Assembly (NCBI GenBank): GCA_947488765.1
Contig: CANLAE010000008.1
Coordinates: 37,716 to 101,715 of the forward strand
Direction: 5' to 3'
Source of the DNA: Chitinophagaceae bacterium
GTDB lineage: Bacteria > Bacteroidota > Bacteroidia > Chitinophagales > Chitinophagaceae
Length of the DNA: 64,000 nt
Shown here: positions 1 through 8,811 of the stretch, piece after piece
Layout: the number at the start of each line of letters is the position of its first letter
How positions within the stretch are numbered: the first letter of the stretch is position 1
The notes under the pieces: generated by a model
Told to the model about the DNA's origin: nothing
The model's database searches: none
The model's input: only the letters and a program-made list of their open reading frames with translations
Program-made: the position numbers and the translations under genes

Positions 1-451
1 ACTCATAGCATCGTTTTCTGTAGTTTCCACTTTTAATACTTCTGTCGCTTATTTTAGGAACTGAAAGAAAATAATTGACAGCTGCTAATGCTTCTTCAAA
101 TTTTCCTTGTCCTGCAAGATTGATAGAATAAGGTAAATGATATTGTTTGAAATAAGTGGTGTCTTTTCTTTTGGCTAATTCATAAAATTGTACAGATAAA
201 TCATGTTTTTTTAATTGCCCATAAACGCCTGCAAGAGATAAAATTGCATCCACATAATTTGTGTCCTGAATAATACTTTTTTGAAGCAAAGGAATTGCTT
301 CAATCAAATCACCATCCTTTAAATATTCAATAGATTGTTCGTATGTTTTTGTTGCTTTGGGATTGATTTTTTCCGGCACATAGATTTGACTCTTTGCGTT
401 CTGAAAACCAATCATTAAAAGTATTAAAGCAATAATTTTTATTCGTTTCAA
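1..451 (-). CDS. TPR-repeat exported protein, C-terminus cut by the window edge
   Basis: The minus strand is open from a TTG at 449-451 to the left edge, about 150 codons, and is not in the ORF track. The translation starts LKRIKIIALILLMIGFQNAKSQ, a signal peptide with a cleavage point near KSQ, followed by two or three tetratricopeptide-like units such as YEQSIEYLKDGDLIEAIPLL and a second helix pair ending FEEALAAVNYFL. In Bacteroidota this N-terminal layout is typical of periplasmic TPR–PD40–OmpA proteins, but the PD40 and OmpA parts would lie outside the window, so that assignment is inference. No in-frame ATG gives a better start. It would be transcribed leftwards, after folD–queE but separated from queE by about 115 bases. 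Confidence 0.7.
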   Translation of the reverse strand, partial: MKRIKIIALILLMIGFQNAKSQIYVPEKINPKATKTYEQSIEYLKDGDLIEAIPLLQKSIIQDTNYVDAILSLAGVYGQLKKHDLSVQFYELAKRKDTTYFKQYHLPYSINLAGQGKFEEALAAVNYFLSVPKISDRSIKSGNYRKRCYE

Positions 452-565
452 TTCAAGAGTATTTAGGGTAAAATTTTCGTTAGCATTGTAATATCCGAAA
501 AAGAAAATCAATAAGCTGTTAAAATGAAAATTGTTGTAATTACTTTTTTATGAAACCAATTTTAA

Positions 566-1210
566 TTAAGGGATATCAACATATTTATGCAATTGCAAAC
601 TCAGTTCCCATTGCGGATTTTTTTTAATGTATTCAATGATTAAAGGAACCACATTTTGTTTTTTATCCCATTCGGGTTGTAAGTATAATTTACAATTTGA
701 AGGTACTTGTTGTGCATAGGTTTCAGCCCATTCAAAATCATGTTTGTTAAAAACTACCACTTTCAATTCATTGGCTACTGCAACAACTTCGGGTAATGGT
801 GCTTTGAATTTTTTTGGAGAAAGACAAATCCAATTCCATTTTCCGCTTAAAGGCGATGAACCACTTGTTTCAATATTTGTTTCAAATCCTGCTGATTGCA
901 GTTGTTGTGTCAACTCATCGAGTTTATGCAATAATGGTTCGCCACCGGTAACTACAACAAGGGGTTTTGTTTTCAATGATTTGTTGATACTTATTCCTGC
1001 CTCTTCCATTGCTTTTGAAACAATTTCAGCCACTGTATATTTTGGATGTTGAGAAGCATCCCAGCTATCTTTCACATCGCACCAAACACAACCAACATCA
1101 CAACCACCTAATCTGATAAAATAAGCAGCACGACCTTGATGAAAGCCTTCGCCTTGCAGGGTATAAAAGCTTTCCATTACCGGAAGCATCATTTCGTTGG
1201 GTAATGCCAT
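566..1210 (-). CDS. queE: 7-carboxy-7-deazaguanine synthase QueE
   Basis: Radical-SAM enzyme that converts 6-carboxytetrahydropterin to 7-carboxy-7-deazaguanine on the way to preQ0 and queuosine in tRNA. The N-terminal motif FYTLQGEGFHQGR is followed by GGCDVGCVWCD, a CxxxCxxC cluster-binding motif, and then VVTGGEPLL, the SAM-binding GGE. The length of 214 residues is normal for this family. Its ATG shares one base with the TAA of folD (TAATG), so the two genes are translationally coupled with folD first. No other queuosine gene is visible in the window. Confidence 0.93.
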   Translation of the reverse strand: MALPNEMMLPVMESFYTLQGEGFHQGRAAYFIRLGGCDVGCVWCDVKDSWDASQHPKYTVAEIVSKAMEEAGISINKSLKTKPLVVVTGGEPLLHKLDELTQQLQSAGFETNIETSGSSPLSGKWNWICLSPKKFKAPLPEVVAVANELKVVVFNKHDFEWAETYAQQVPSNCKLYLQPEWDKKQNVVPLIIEYIKKNPQWELSLQLHKYVDIP

Positions 1211-2094
1211 TATTTAATTTGATTGTTTAATAAGTAAGCTTGTAAGGTATTTTTTAGTAATCCTGCGATTGTCATTAATCCAACTCCGCCGGGTACAGGA
1301 GTTATTGCAGCACATTTTGAAGCCACTTCATCAAAAGCTACATCACCCTTTATTCTAAAACCTTTTTTTGCAGTTTCATCGGTAACCCTTGTAATTCCTA
1401 CATCTATCACTACTGCATTTGCTTTTACCATATCTGCCGTAATGTAATTTGGTTTGCCAATGGCAGCAACAATAATGTCAGCTTGTAAACAAATTTCTTT
1501 TAAGTTGGCGGTATAACTATTGCACAATGTAACCGTGCAATTCCCTCTTTTTAAATTGCTGCTTAATAAAATACTCATTGGTCTGCCTACAATATTGCTT
1601 CTCCCTATTACAACTGCATGTTTGCCTTTTGTTTCAATATCAAAATGTTCTAGCATCAACATGATGCCATAAGGTGTGGCCGGAATAAAAGTTGGTAACC
1701 CCTGAACTAATTTACCAACACTAATTGGGTGAAATCCATCAACATCTTTTTCGGGAGCAATTGTTTCAATCACTTTTGCTTCGCTGATATGCTTTGGTAA
1801 TGGCAATTGTACCAAAATGCCATCGATGTTATTATCATGATTGAGCGCTTTAATTTTTTCCAATAAAACAGCTTCAGATACTGTTGCATCTAATCTTATT
1901 AAAGTTGATTCTATACCTACTTCGGCACAGTTTTTTACTTTACTCGCTACATAAGTTTCGCTTGCACCATCATTGCCTATTAATATAGCAGCTAAATGCG
2001 GGCTGCGACTTCCGTTATTTTGAAGTTCAATAACTTGTTGTTTCAAATCATCTTTTACAGATTGTGAAGCAATTTTTCCGTCTAATAATATCAT
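1210..2094 (-). CDS. folD: Bifunctional methylenetetrahydrofolate dehydrogenase/cyclohydrolase FolD
   Basis: Cytosolic one-carbon enzyme interconverting 5,10-methylene-, methenyl- and 10-formyl-tetrahydrofolate with NADP. Family signatures are all present in order: DGILVQLPLPKHI, PEKDVDGFHPISVGKL, the nucleotide-binding VVIGRSNIVGRP around residue 160, and the C-terminal PVPGGVGLMTIAGLL. The catalytic lysine region (YVASKVKNCAEVGI) is intact. 294 residues is standard. It is the first gene of a two-gene minus-strand operon with queE, which begins on its stop codon. Confidence 0.97.
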   Translation of the reverse strand: MILLDGKIASQSVKDDLKQQVIELQNNGSRSPHLAAILIGNDGASETYVASKVKNCAEVGIESTLIRLDATVSEAVLLEKIKALNHDNNIDGILVQLPLPKHISEAKVIETIAPEKDVDGFHPISVGKLVQGLPTFIPATPYGIMLMLEHFDIETKGKHAVVIGRSNIVGRPMSILLSSNLKRGNCTVTLCNSYTANLKEICLQADIIVAAIGKPNYITADMVKANAVVIDVGITRVTDETAKKGFRIKGDVAFDEVASKCAAITPVPGGVGLMTIAGLLKNTLQAYLLNNQIK

Positions 2095-2203
2095 AATGAC
2101 AAAGGTAATAGCTCCTCTATAAAACGTTGGAGTTACTTTATGCTGATTTAAAATATTTTTGAAATAAGGGGTTAGCTATTAAAAAAAATAAAAAAGTTAA
2201 CAA

Positions 2204-2228
2204 ATTGTTACCATTATTAGTATATTTA
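2204..2228 (+). promoter_or_regulatory. Possible Bacteroidota-type promoter for the SusCD operon
   Basis: The AT-rich stretch before susC holds TATATTTA at 2221-2228, seven of eight matches to the Bacteroidota -7 consensus TAnnTTTG, with an ATTG at 2204-2207 upstream. The spacing between these boxes is about 13 bases rather than the usual 19 or so, so the -33 half is doubtful. The gap between the divergent folD and susC starts is 167 bases and must hold promoters for both. Confidence 0.28.
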
Positions 2229-2261
2229 CGCTTTAAATGTTAAGATAAAAACAATACGCAC

Positions 2262-5200
2262 ATGAAAAAAATGCTATTCTTAATGGTGATGTCGCTATTT
2301 ACAATTACAGTAGCTTTCGCCCAAACCCGGTTAGTTTCCGGAACAGTTAAGGATGATAAAGGTGAACCAGTTCCCTTTGCATCTATTTTAGTTAAAGGTA
2401 CGAAAACCGGTGTGGCAGCAGATGCTAATGGTGCATTTAAAATTAATGCAAAAACTGGCGATGTACTTGTAATTTCTGCAGTAAATTTTAAAACAATTGA
2501 AGAAAAAGTTGGTTCTGCCAATGTAATGAATCCTTCGTTGACAAAAATGGAATCAACTGCTGAAGTTGTTGTAACAACTTCTTTGGGGCAATCTAGTAAA
2601 AAGAAAGAATTGGGTTATTCGGTTGCTACAGTTAAAGCTTCTGAATTAACACAAGCTAAAGTAGTAAACTTACAAAATGGTTTAACTGGTAAGGTTGCCG
2701 GATTGAATATTACCACAACAAATAATGGTGTATTTGCCGATACAAGAATTACCCTTCGTGGTATTCGTTCTTTAACGGGTAACAACCAACCAATGTTAAT
2801 TTTAGATGGTGTGCCTATTAGCTTAGGTTACATTAACTCTATTAATCCTAATGATATTGCAGATGTTACAATCTTGAAATCTGCATCTTCAACTGCTTTA
2901 TATGGTGGTGATGGTGTAAATGGTGCGATTGTAATAACTACTAAAAAAGGGAACAAATCAAAACCTCAAGTTTCTTTGAGCTCAACCGTACAGTTTGAGA
3001 CTGTTTCATTTATGCCAAAATTCCAAACACAGTTTGGTAGTGGGTCTAGTGAAGATGCTAATGGATATGGTATTTATGATCCTGTTGAAAACCAGTGTTA
3101 TGGACCGGCATTTGATGGTTCTATGGTTCAAATTGGTCGTACAAGAGCTGATGGTTCTAAGTTTATGACCGATTATAGTGCTAAGCCTGATGAAAAGCGT
3201 AAGTTTTTTAATACAGGAGCTACTACACAAAATGACTTTTCATTCTCTACTGGAGATTTTTATTTAAGTGTTCAAGATGTAAACATCAAGGGTATTGTTC
3301 CTAAAGATGTAAACCACAGAACTTCCGTAAGGGTTTCTGCTATTAAAGAATACAATAAGTTCAAAGCAACTTTCAATGTAACTTATACACAAAGTAACTA
3401 CAATGTTACTACGGGTGATATTTATTGGAGCGTGTTTAATACCCCAATGCAAATCCCTTTAACGCAGTTTAAAGATTGGAAAAATGATTCTGATTGGGGT
3501 AATCCTAACAACTATTTTAGCGATTATTATGGTAATCCGTATTTTGAAATTGACAATGAAAGACAAAAAGGAAGAAGCCATGATCTAATTGCAAATCTTG
3601 AATTTAACTATAGATTTACAGATTGGTTAAGCGCTACTTATAGAGTTGGTGGAACTGTAAATACAGGATATTCTAAATCTACCAATGGTGCATTTGTATA
3701 TTCTGATTTTGCAAAAAATTCAAATAAATACATAGCAGGAACTGATTTAGCAGCCTCTGTATCTGATAATACAAGTAATTCAAGTCGTATTACTGCTGAG
3801 TTTTTCTTGAGTGCAAGAAAACAATTTGGTAAATTCAGAGTAGAAGCTTTAGCAGGTCATTTGTTTAGAGAAACACAAGCTAAGTCAATTGGTGTTGCTA
3901 CTGGAAGCGGTGGATTGGGTATACCAACTGTATTTAACGTTAATGCACGTAAAGGTGAGCCAAGTGTAAGTGAAGGTACTTCTATGACTAGATTACAACG
4001 CTATTATGCAAAAGCTACTGTAGGATACAATGGTTGGTTGTTTGCTGAGGTAAATGCTAACATGGAAGATAATTCAGTATTGGCATCTGCATTGAATTTT
4101 GATGCAAAATCAATCAACTACTTCTATCCTGGAGCAAACGTATCAGTTATCTTAAGTGATGCAATTCCTGCAATTAAAAATAGCAAAGCAATCTCTTTCT
4201 TAAAATTAAGAGCTGCTGTTGCAAAAACAGGTAATACCAATGCATTGGGTGCTTATAGTTTAGAAAATACTTTCGGTAATGGTTCTAATTTCCCTTACGG
4301 AACTTTATTAGGATATACTGCAAGTAATACTTTGAAACCTGCAACCTTACAACCTGAGTTTGTAAATACCACTGAATTTGGTTTTGACTTAGGCTTTAAC
4401 AAAAATAAAATCAACATTGAAGCTACATATTACAAGCAGGATAACTCAAATCAAATATTAACAGGACAAGCTTCTGTATCTTCTGGGTTTACCGGAATTT
4501 TACAAAATGCAGCTTCTTTTGTGAATGAAGGTTTTGAAGTTGATTTGAAATTAACGCCGTTATTTAAAATCAATAAATTCAATATGGATTTTAAAATCAA
4601 CTACTCTTACCAACAAAACAAAGTATATAAAGTATTGGATGGTGGTGTAGATGAGTTGGGTATTGGCAATGGTAACTTTATCATTAAAGGATATTCTGCT
4701 TATACTTTTAAATTAACTGATTATAAGAGAGATCCGGAAGGACATGTGATCGTTGATGCAAATACAGGTTACCCAAGTTTGGATGCAACTCCAAAAATAT
4801 TTGGACAAACTTTACCTAAACATTATTTGGGTATGACTGCAAGCTTTAGCTATGAAAGATTCAGTTTGAATATTGTGGCTGATTACCGTGCAGGTGCTCA
4901 AATTTATAACGGTATTGGTCCTGATATGGATTTCACAGGTATTTCATATAGAAGTGGTCAAAATGCTCGTCAACGTTTTGTATTCCCTAACTCTGTTTAT
5001 GTAGATGGTTCAGGTAAATATGTTACCAACACAAACATTTATACACAAAGCGGTGGTTATGGTTTCTGGGAGTCTTCAGCTTACAATCGTTCTATCAATT
5101 CAAACTACTTATGTAGTGCTGATTTCTGGAAGATAAGAGAAGTTGCTTTAAGTTATAATATCCCTGTAGGTATTTTTGGAAAGCATATTCCAATTAAAGG

Positions 5201-5369
5201 AGCTACTGCTACTTTAACTGGTCGTAACTTGTTTACATTCTTGCCAAAAAATAATGAATGGACAGATCCTGAGTTTTCTAATACAACAGGAAATGCTCAA
5301 GGTGTAAACAGTACATTCAATACCCCTCCAACAAGAATATGGGGAGCTAACATTACCTTAAACTTCTAA
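2262..5369 (+). CDS. SusC/RagA-family TonB-dependent outer-membrane transporter
   Basis: Outer-membrane beta-barrel that takes up oligomeric nutrients with energy from TonB. Residues 1-20 are a signal peptide ending AFAQ. A carboxypeptidase-regulatory-like domain follows (VSGTVKDDKGEPVPFASILVKG). The plug comes next, with the SusC signatures NLQNGLTGKVAGL, TLRGIRSL and PMLILDGVPI, and ends near ALYGGDGVNGAIVITTKKG. The rest is barrel, ending in the typical ANITLNF with a terminal Phe. At 1035 residues the length is normal. It is followed after 30 bases by a SusD partner. The substrate cannot be told: no glycoside hydrolase, sigma/anti-sigma pair or HTCS regulator is adjacent, so peptides or another ligand are as likely as a glycan. 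Confidence 0.96.
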   Translation: MKKMLFLMVMSLFTITVAFAQTRLVSGTVKDDKGEPVPFASILVKGTKTGVAADANGAFKINAKTGDVLVISAVNFKTIEEKVGSANVMNPSLTKMESTAEVVVTTSLGQSSKKKELGYSVATVKASELTQAKVVNLQNGLTGKVAGLNITTTNNGVFADTRITLRGIRSLTGNNQPMLILDGVPISLGYINSINPNDIADVTILKSASSTALYGGDGVNGAIVITTKKGNKSKPQVSLSSTVQFETVSFMPKFQTQFGSGSSEDANGYGIYDPVENQCYGPAFDGSMVQIGRTRADGSKFMTDYSAKPDEKRKFFNTGATTQNDFSFSTGDFYLSVQDVNIKGIVPKDVNHRTSVRVSAIKEYNKFKATFNVTYTQSNYNVTTGDIYWSVFNTPMQIPLTQFKDWKNDSDWGNPNNYFSDYYGNPYFEIDNERQKGRSHDLIANLEFNYRFTDWLSATYRVGGTVNTGYSKSTNGAFVYSDFAKNSNKYIAGTDLAASVSDNTSNSSRITAEFFLSARKQFGKFRVEALAGHLFRETQAKSIGVATGSGGLGIPTVFNVNARKGEPSVSEGTSMTRLQRYYAKATVGYNGWLFAEVNANMEDNSVLASALNFDAKSINYFYPGANVSVILSDAIPAIKNSKAISFLKLRAAVAKTGNTNALGAYSLENTFGNGSNFPYGTLLGYTASNTLKPATLQPEFVNTTEFGFDLGFNKNKINIEATYYKQDNSNQILTGQASVSSGFTGILQNAASFVNEGFEVDLKLTPLFKINKFNMDFKINYSYQQNKVYKVLDGGVDELGIGNGNFIIKGYSAYTFKLTDYKRDPEGHVIVDANTGYPSLDATPKIFGQTLPKHYLGMTASFSYERFSLNIVADYRAGAQIYNGIGPDMDFTGISYRSGQNARQRFVFPNSVYVDGSGKYVTNTNIYTQSGGYGFWESSAYNRSINSNYLCSADFWKIREVALSYNIPVGIFGKHIPIKGATATLTGRNLFTFLPKNNEWTDPEFSNTTGNAQGVNSTFNTPPTRIWGANITLNF

Positions 5370-5399
5370 TTTTTAGCAAACACAATAAATAGTAAGACA

Positions 5400-6968
5400 A
5401 TGAGAAAAATTTCAATCATAACCTTGGTTCTTGCAGTTGTAATGATTGCCAACCAAAGTTGTACGAAAACATATTTCGATATTAATAAAGACCTGAACAA
5501 CGTTACATCTGGTACGGTAACTTATGATGTAGTTTTACCTGCTGCATTAAGTACCTCTGGAAGTATTATTGCAACACAATGGGGTTTCTTGCAAAACTGG
5601 ATGGGCTACTGGGCACGTTCGGGTAGCTACTCTGCAAATTCTGTAGAAGAAACTTATAACATTACTACAAGTTTTGGTACAGGTATTTGGTCTAATTTAT
5701 TAGATAACAATTACGATTATCAAATTATTATTGCCAAAGCAAACGCAGCAGGAGCTGGATATTACGAAGGAATTGCTCGTATCATGAGAGCACACAATAC
5801 TGCTTTATTGGTAGATTTATACAACAATGTACCATACTCTCAAGCAGGTCAGGGTGCAAGTGGTAATATTACCCCGTCTTATGACAATGGGTTAACGGTG
5901 TATAAAGATTTATTCAGACAATTAGATACTGCAATCTCTTTAATTAAAGTTGCATCTACAACTGGACCTAACAAGGGCATTACTGAAAATGATATCATGT
6001 TCAAGGGCAATAATGCACTTTGGGTAAAATTTGCCAATACACTTAAATTGCGTATGATTATTCACATGCATAAAGTTCCAACTACTGAATTCGATAGAGC
6101 ATCTGAATTGGCTAAAATTGTTGCAGAAGGCAGTGGATATTTAGGTGCAGGTGAAAACGCTGCTGTAAATCCAGGATATGCTGCAGACAAGCCTAATCCT
6201 TTTTATAATTCATTCATCAAAGATGCCGCTGGTAATGCAACTGGTAACAATAGATACTATGCAGCTAATAAGTGGGCTATGGAATACTACAAATGGAATG
6301 GTGATTTGAGAAAAAATTATTTTTATGCTCCGGTTGGAGGAACAGGAACAACTTACACGGGGGTTGATTATGGATTACCTCCATCTACAACAAATGCCTA
6401 TACGTCACTATCTTTAATTGGTGCAGGTTTAGGTAAAAGTCCTACTATGTCTCAATGGATTTTAACAGGAACAGAAAGCTTGTTCTTGCAAGCAGAAGCA
6501 GCACAAAGAGGCTTCATTACAGGAACTGCTGCAACTTTATTGTCAAGTGCAGTTGCAGAATCTTTTTCTTGGTTGGGTGTACCAACAACAACGCAAACTG
6601 CAAGTGGTTATTTATCATTTAATGCAACATATACAGATTGTGATATTAGTGCTGCTGCTGCTCCGGCATCTGCAACAGCTACCGCTACAGGGGATAAGAA
6701 TTTTACTATTCTTTCTCAAAAAATGTTCGCTTTAAATGGAATTGCTCCTTTTGAGATTTTTACTGATTGGAGAAGAACTGATATCATTTATGGAACAGGA
6801 AATGCAGGCTATACACCAGGTCCGGCATTATCGGTTTCACCTGCTGTAGGAAGTAATAAAATTCCAACAAGATTGTTTTATCCTCAAAATGAGTATAACT
6901 ACAATGCTGCTGCAGTTGCAGCGCAAGGAACAATTACTGCACAAACTAAAATTTTCTGGGATCGTTAA
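5400..6968 (+). CDS. SusD/RagB-family outer-membrane lipoprotein (SusD-like 2 type)
   Basis: Surface-exposed lipoprotein lid that works with the upstream SusC barrel. The N-terminus MRKISIITLVLAVVMIANQSC is a lipoprotein signal with the lipidated Cys at residue 21. The following FDINKDLNNVTS is typical of the SusD-like 2 group, as are helix-rich TPR-like segments such as YEGIARIMRAHNTALLVDLY and the C-terminal region containing FEIFTDWRRTDI. Length 522 residues. The spacing of 30 bases after susC and 38 bases before the DUF1735 gene indicates one transcript. Confidence 0.93.
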   Translation: MRKISIITLVLAVVMIANQSCTKTYFDINKDLNNVTSGTVTYDVVLPAALSTSGSIIATQWGFLQNWMGYWARSGSYSANSVEETYNITTSFGTGIWSNLLDNNYDYQIIIAKANAAGAGYYEGIARIMRAHNTALLVDLYNNVPYSQAGQGASGNITPSYDNGLTVYKDLFRQLDTAISLIKVASTTGPNKGITENDIMFKGNNALWVKFANTLKLRMIIHMHKVPTTEFDRASELAKIVAEGSGYLGAGENAAVNPGYAADKPNPFYNSFIKDAAGNATGNNRYYAANKWAMEYYKWNGDLRKNYFYAPVGGTGTTYTGVDYGLPPSTTNAYTSLSLIGAGLGKSPTMSQWILTGTESLFLQAEAAQRGFITGTAATLLSSAVAESFSWLGVPTTTQTASGYLSFNATYTDCDISAAAAPASATATATGDKNFTILSQKMFALNGIAPFEIFTDWRRTDIIYGTGNAGYTPGPALSVSPAVGSNKIPTRLFYPQNEYNYNAAAVAAQGTITAQTKIFWDR

Positions 6969-7006
6969 TTCACATATTTAATTAAGGAACAACTAAACTT
7001 TATATC

Positions 7007-7990
7007 ATGAAAATAAATATCGCTTCACTTAGTGCTTTATTGATTTCAGCAGCAATGTTTACAGGCTGTTTGAAAGACAATGGTTTTGAAAACCAAGAGT
7101 ACGGCATCAAAAATCCATCTGGTGGGTCTTTGGGAATCTCATTCCCTGAATCTCCTGAAAAAGATTTTGCAATTGATGCCTTGAATACAGCACAAACTGT
7201 TACTATGTGTAATTTGAACTTAGAGGCAGATCAACCTGCTCCTACTGATGTTCATGTTAATTTAGTAATGAATCCAACTTTAATATCAACTTACAATACA
7301 GCAAATGGTACATCTTTAGTTAGTTTGCCAACTAGCAGATACACAATGAATATGAAAGTTACAATCCCAAAGGGTGCAAGAATGGGAGATGTAAGTATCA
7401 GCGTACCAAATGCTTCTTTAATAGATCCAACATTGTCTTATGCTATGGGTTTATCAATAGCAAGTGTTGATGAAGCAGGATATACTATTGCATCTAATCT
7501 TAAAAATATCTTGTTGAAAATCAGTGTAAAAAATAAATATGATGGTACTTATGTTTTAAAATCTAAATTATTAGATTGGCAAAATAGTACACCATTTAAT
7601 ATTGCAAACACGCCTTTTACATGGCCAGGTTCTACTTCTAGTTATGGTTCAATTTTAATGATTACTGCGGGACCAACTAGTGTTAAAATGTTTGATGATT
7701 GGGGTTTTGGTACTTACATTCACCCTATTAAAACAACAACTCCATCATGGTCAGGTTTTGGTTCTACAGAACCTAAATTTACTTTTGATGGAACAACAAA
7801 CGCTTTAACAGCTGCTACAAACGACTTTCTAAATCCTACTAATGGAAGAGCTTTCAAAGTTAATACAGCAGTAACTACCAGCAGATGGGATCCTGTAACA
7901 AAAAATATTTATGCAGCAATTATCATGACTCAACCAGGCAGATCAGATTTGCAAATTTTTGATACACTAGTTTACGTAGGTCCAAGATAA
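7007..7990 (+). CDS. DUF1735-domain surface lipoprotein of the SusCD operon
   Basis: Third gene of the SusCD operon. The signal peptide ends in the lipobox FTGC with Cys at about residue 21, followed by an Asp/Asn-rich stretch (LKDNGFENQEYG) that could act as a surface-export signal. Residues of roughly 50-170 match the DUF1735 style of a beta-sandwich domain (for example YTMNMKVTIPKGARMGDVSI). The C-terminal 150 residues, rich in Ser, Thr and Trp, look like a second beta-rich ligand-binding module that I do not recognise. Such third-position lipoproteins usually bind substrate at the cell surface; that role here is inferred from context. Confidence 0.8.
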   Translation: MKINIASLSALLISAAMFTGCLKDNGFENQEYGIKNPSGGSLGISFPESPEKDFAIDALNTAQTVTMCNLNLEADQPAPTDVHVNLVMNPTLISTYNTANGTSLVSLPTSRYTMNMKVTIPKGARMGDVSISVPNASLIDPTLSYAMGLSIASVDEAGYTIASNLKNILLKISVKNKYDGTYVLKSKLLDWQNSTPFNIANTPFTWPGSTSSYGSILMITAGPTSVKMFDDWGFGTYIHPIKTTTPSWSGFGSTEPKFTFDGTTNALTAATNDFLNPTNGRAFKVNTAVTTSRWDPVTKNIYAAIIMTQPGRSDLQIFDTLVYVGPR

Positions 7991-8019
7991 TTACAAAATA
8001 AATTTATTTTATTTATAAT

Positions 8020-8058
8020 AAAAGCCACACTATCTTAGTGTGGCTTTTAAATTTTTTA
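8020..8058 (+). terminator. Rho-independent terminator of the SusCD operon
   Basis: A perfect 11-base stem, AAAAGCCACAC pairing with GTGTGGCTTTT, encloses a 7-base loop and is followed by AAATTTTTTA. It lies 30 bases after the DUF1735 stop and 14 bases before the next start, separating the uptake operon from the following gene. Confidence 0.9.
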
Positions 8059-8071
8059 ATATATATATTTT

Positions 8072-8785
8072 ATGAAAAAATGCTTACTCGTAATTCTTGT
8101 TTTCGTTCAGTTTTCAATATTCCAATCAAATGCTCAGGGTATTGCTTTCACAGATCCTGCAAAAGCATTTAATAAAATGATGTTGGATAAAAATGGCGAA
8201 GGGTCTAATCTTGAAAGAGTAGGAACCTATAAAGTAAAAGGCACATCATTATACTTTGGTGGTAGTTTAAAAGGAACTATCTATACAAAAGAAAGAGCTT
8301 TTCCGGATGTATTGATTAGTTACAATACATACAATCAATATGTAGATATTTATGACAATAGCAATACGCCTATTGCTACTAAAAAATTCAATGAATTGGA
8401 TTCATTTAAAGTTAAAATAAATACAAGTGAATTTAATACCAATTCTACTTTCATTTCATCTTTAGTTTTACAAAGTAACGACAACTGCTTTTTTCAAGTA
8501 ATATCACTTGGTAAAAAATATGCTTTGTTCAAAAAATACCATACCGATTTAGGAATTGTAACAGAAAATCAATTTCAAGCAGATTTAAGACAATATGATT
8601 TGTTGACTGATTATTATTATACTGAAACTGGTATGAAGGGTGTTAAAAAAATTAAACTCACCAACAACGGAATTATTAAAGAATTCAAACTGGTAAAAGA
8701 TGTAAGCAGAATTGTAGAGGAAGGCTCTTTAATCTTTAATCCTGAAGGTATCTTGCTCAATGTTTTCGAAGAAATTAATAAATAA
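8072..8785 (+). CDS. Secreted protein of unknown function
   Basis: I do not recognise the family. The first 21 residues are a signal peptide ending SNAQ. The rest is a soluble, lysine-rich protein with alternating beta-type segments (GTSLYFGGSLKGTIYTKER, LISYNTYNQYVDIYD) and no Cys-rich or catalytic motif that I can name. It starts just after the SusCD terminator, so it is probably transcribed on its own or with yifB, which begins 26 bases downstream. Periplasmic location is inferred from the signal peptide and the absence of a lipobox. Confidence 0.72.
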   Translation: MKKCLLVILVFVQFSIFQSNAQGIAFTDPAKAFNKMMLDKNGEGSNLERVGTYKVKGTSLYFGGSLKGTIYTKERAFPDVLISYNTYNQYVDIYDNSNTPIATKKFNELDSFKVKINTSEFNTNSTFISSLVLQSNDNCFFQVISLGKKYALFKKYHTDLGIVTENQFQADLRQYDLLTDYYYTETGMKGVKKIKLTNNGIIKEFKLVKDVSRIVEEGSLIFNPEGILLNVFEEINK

Positions 8786-8811
8786 GTTAATACTAATTTT
8801 TCAGTTGTAAC

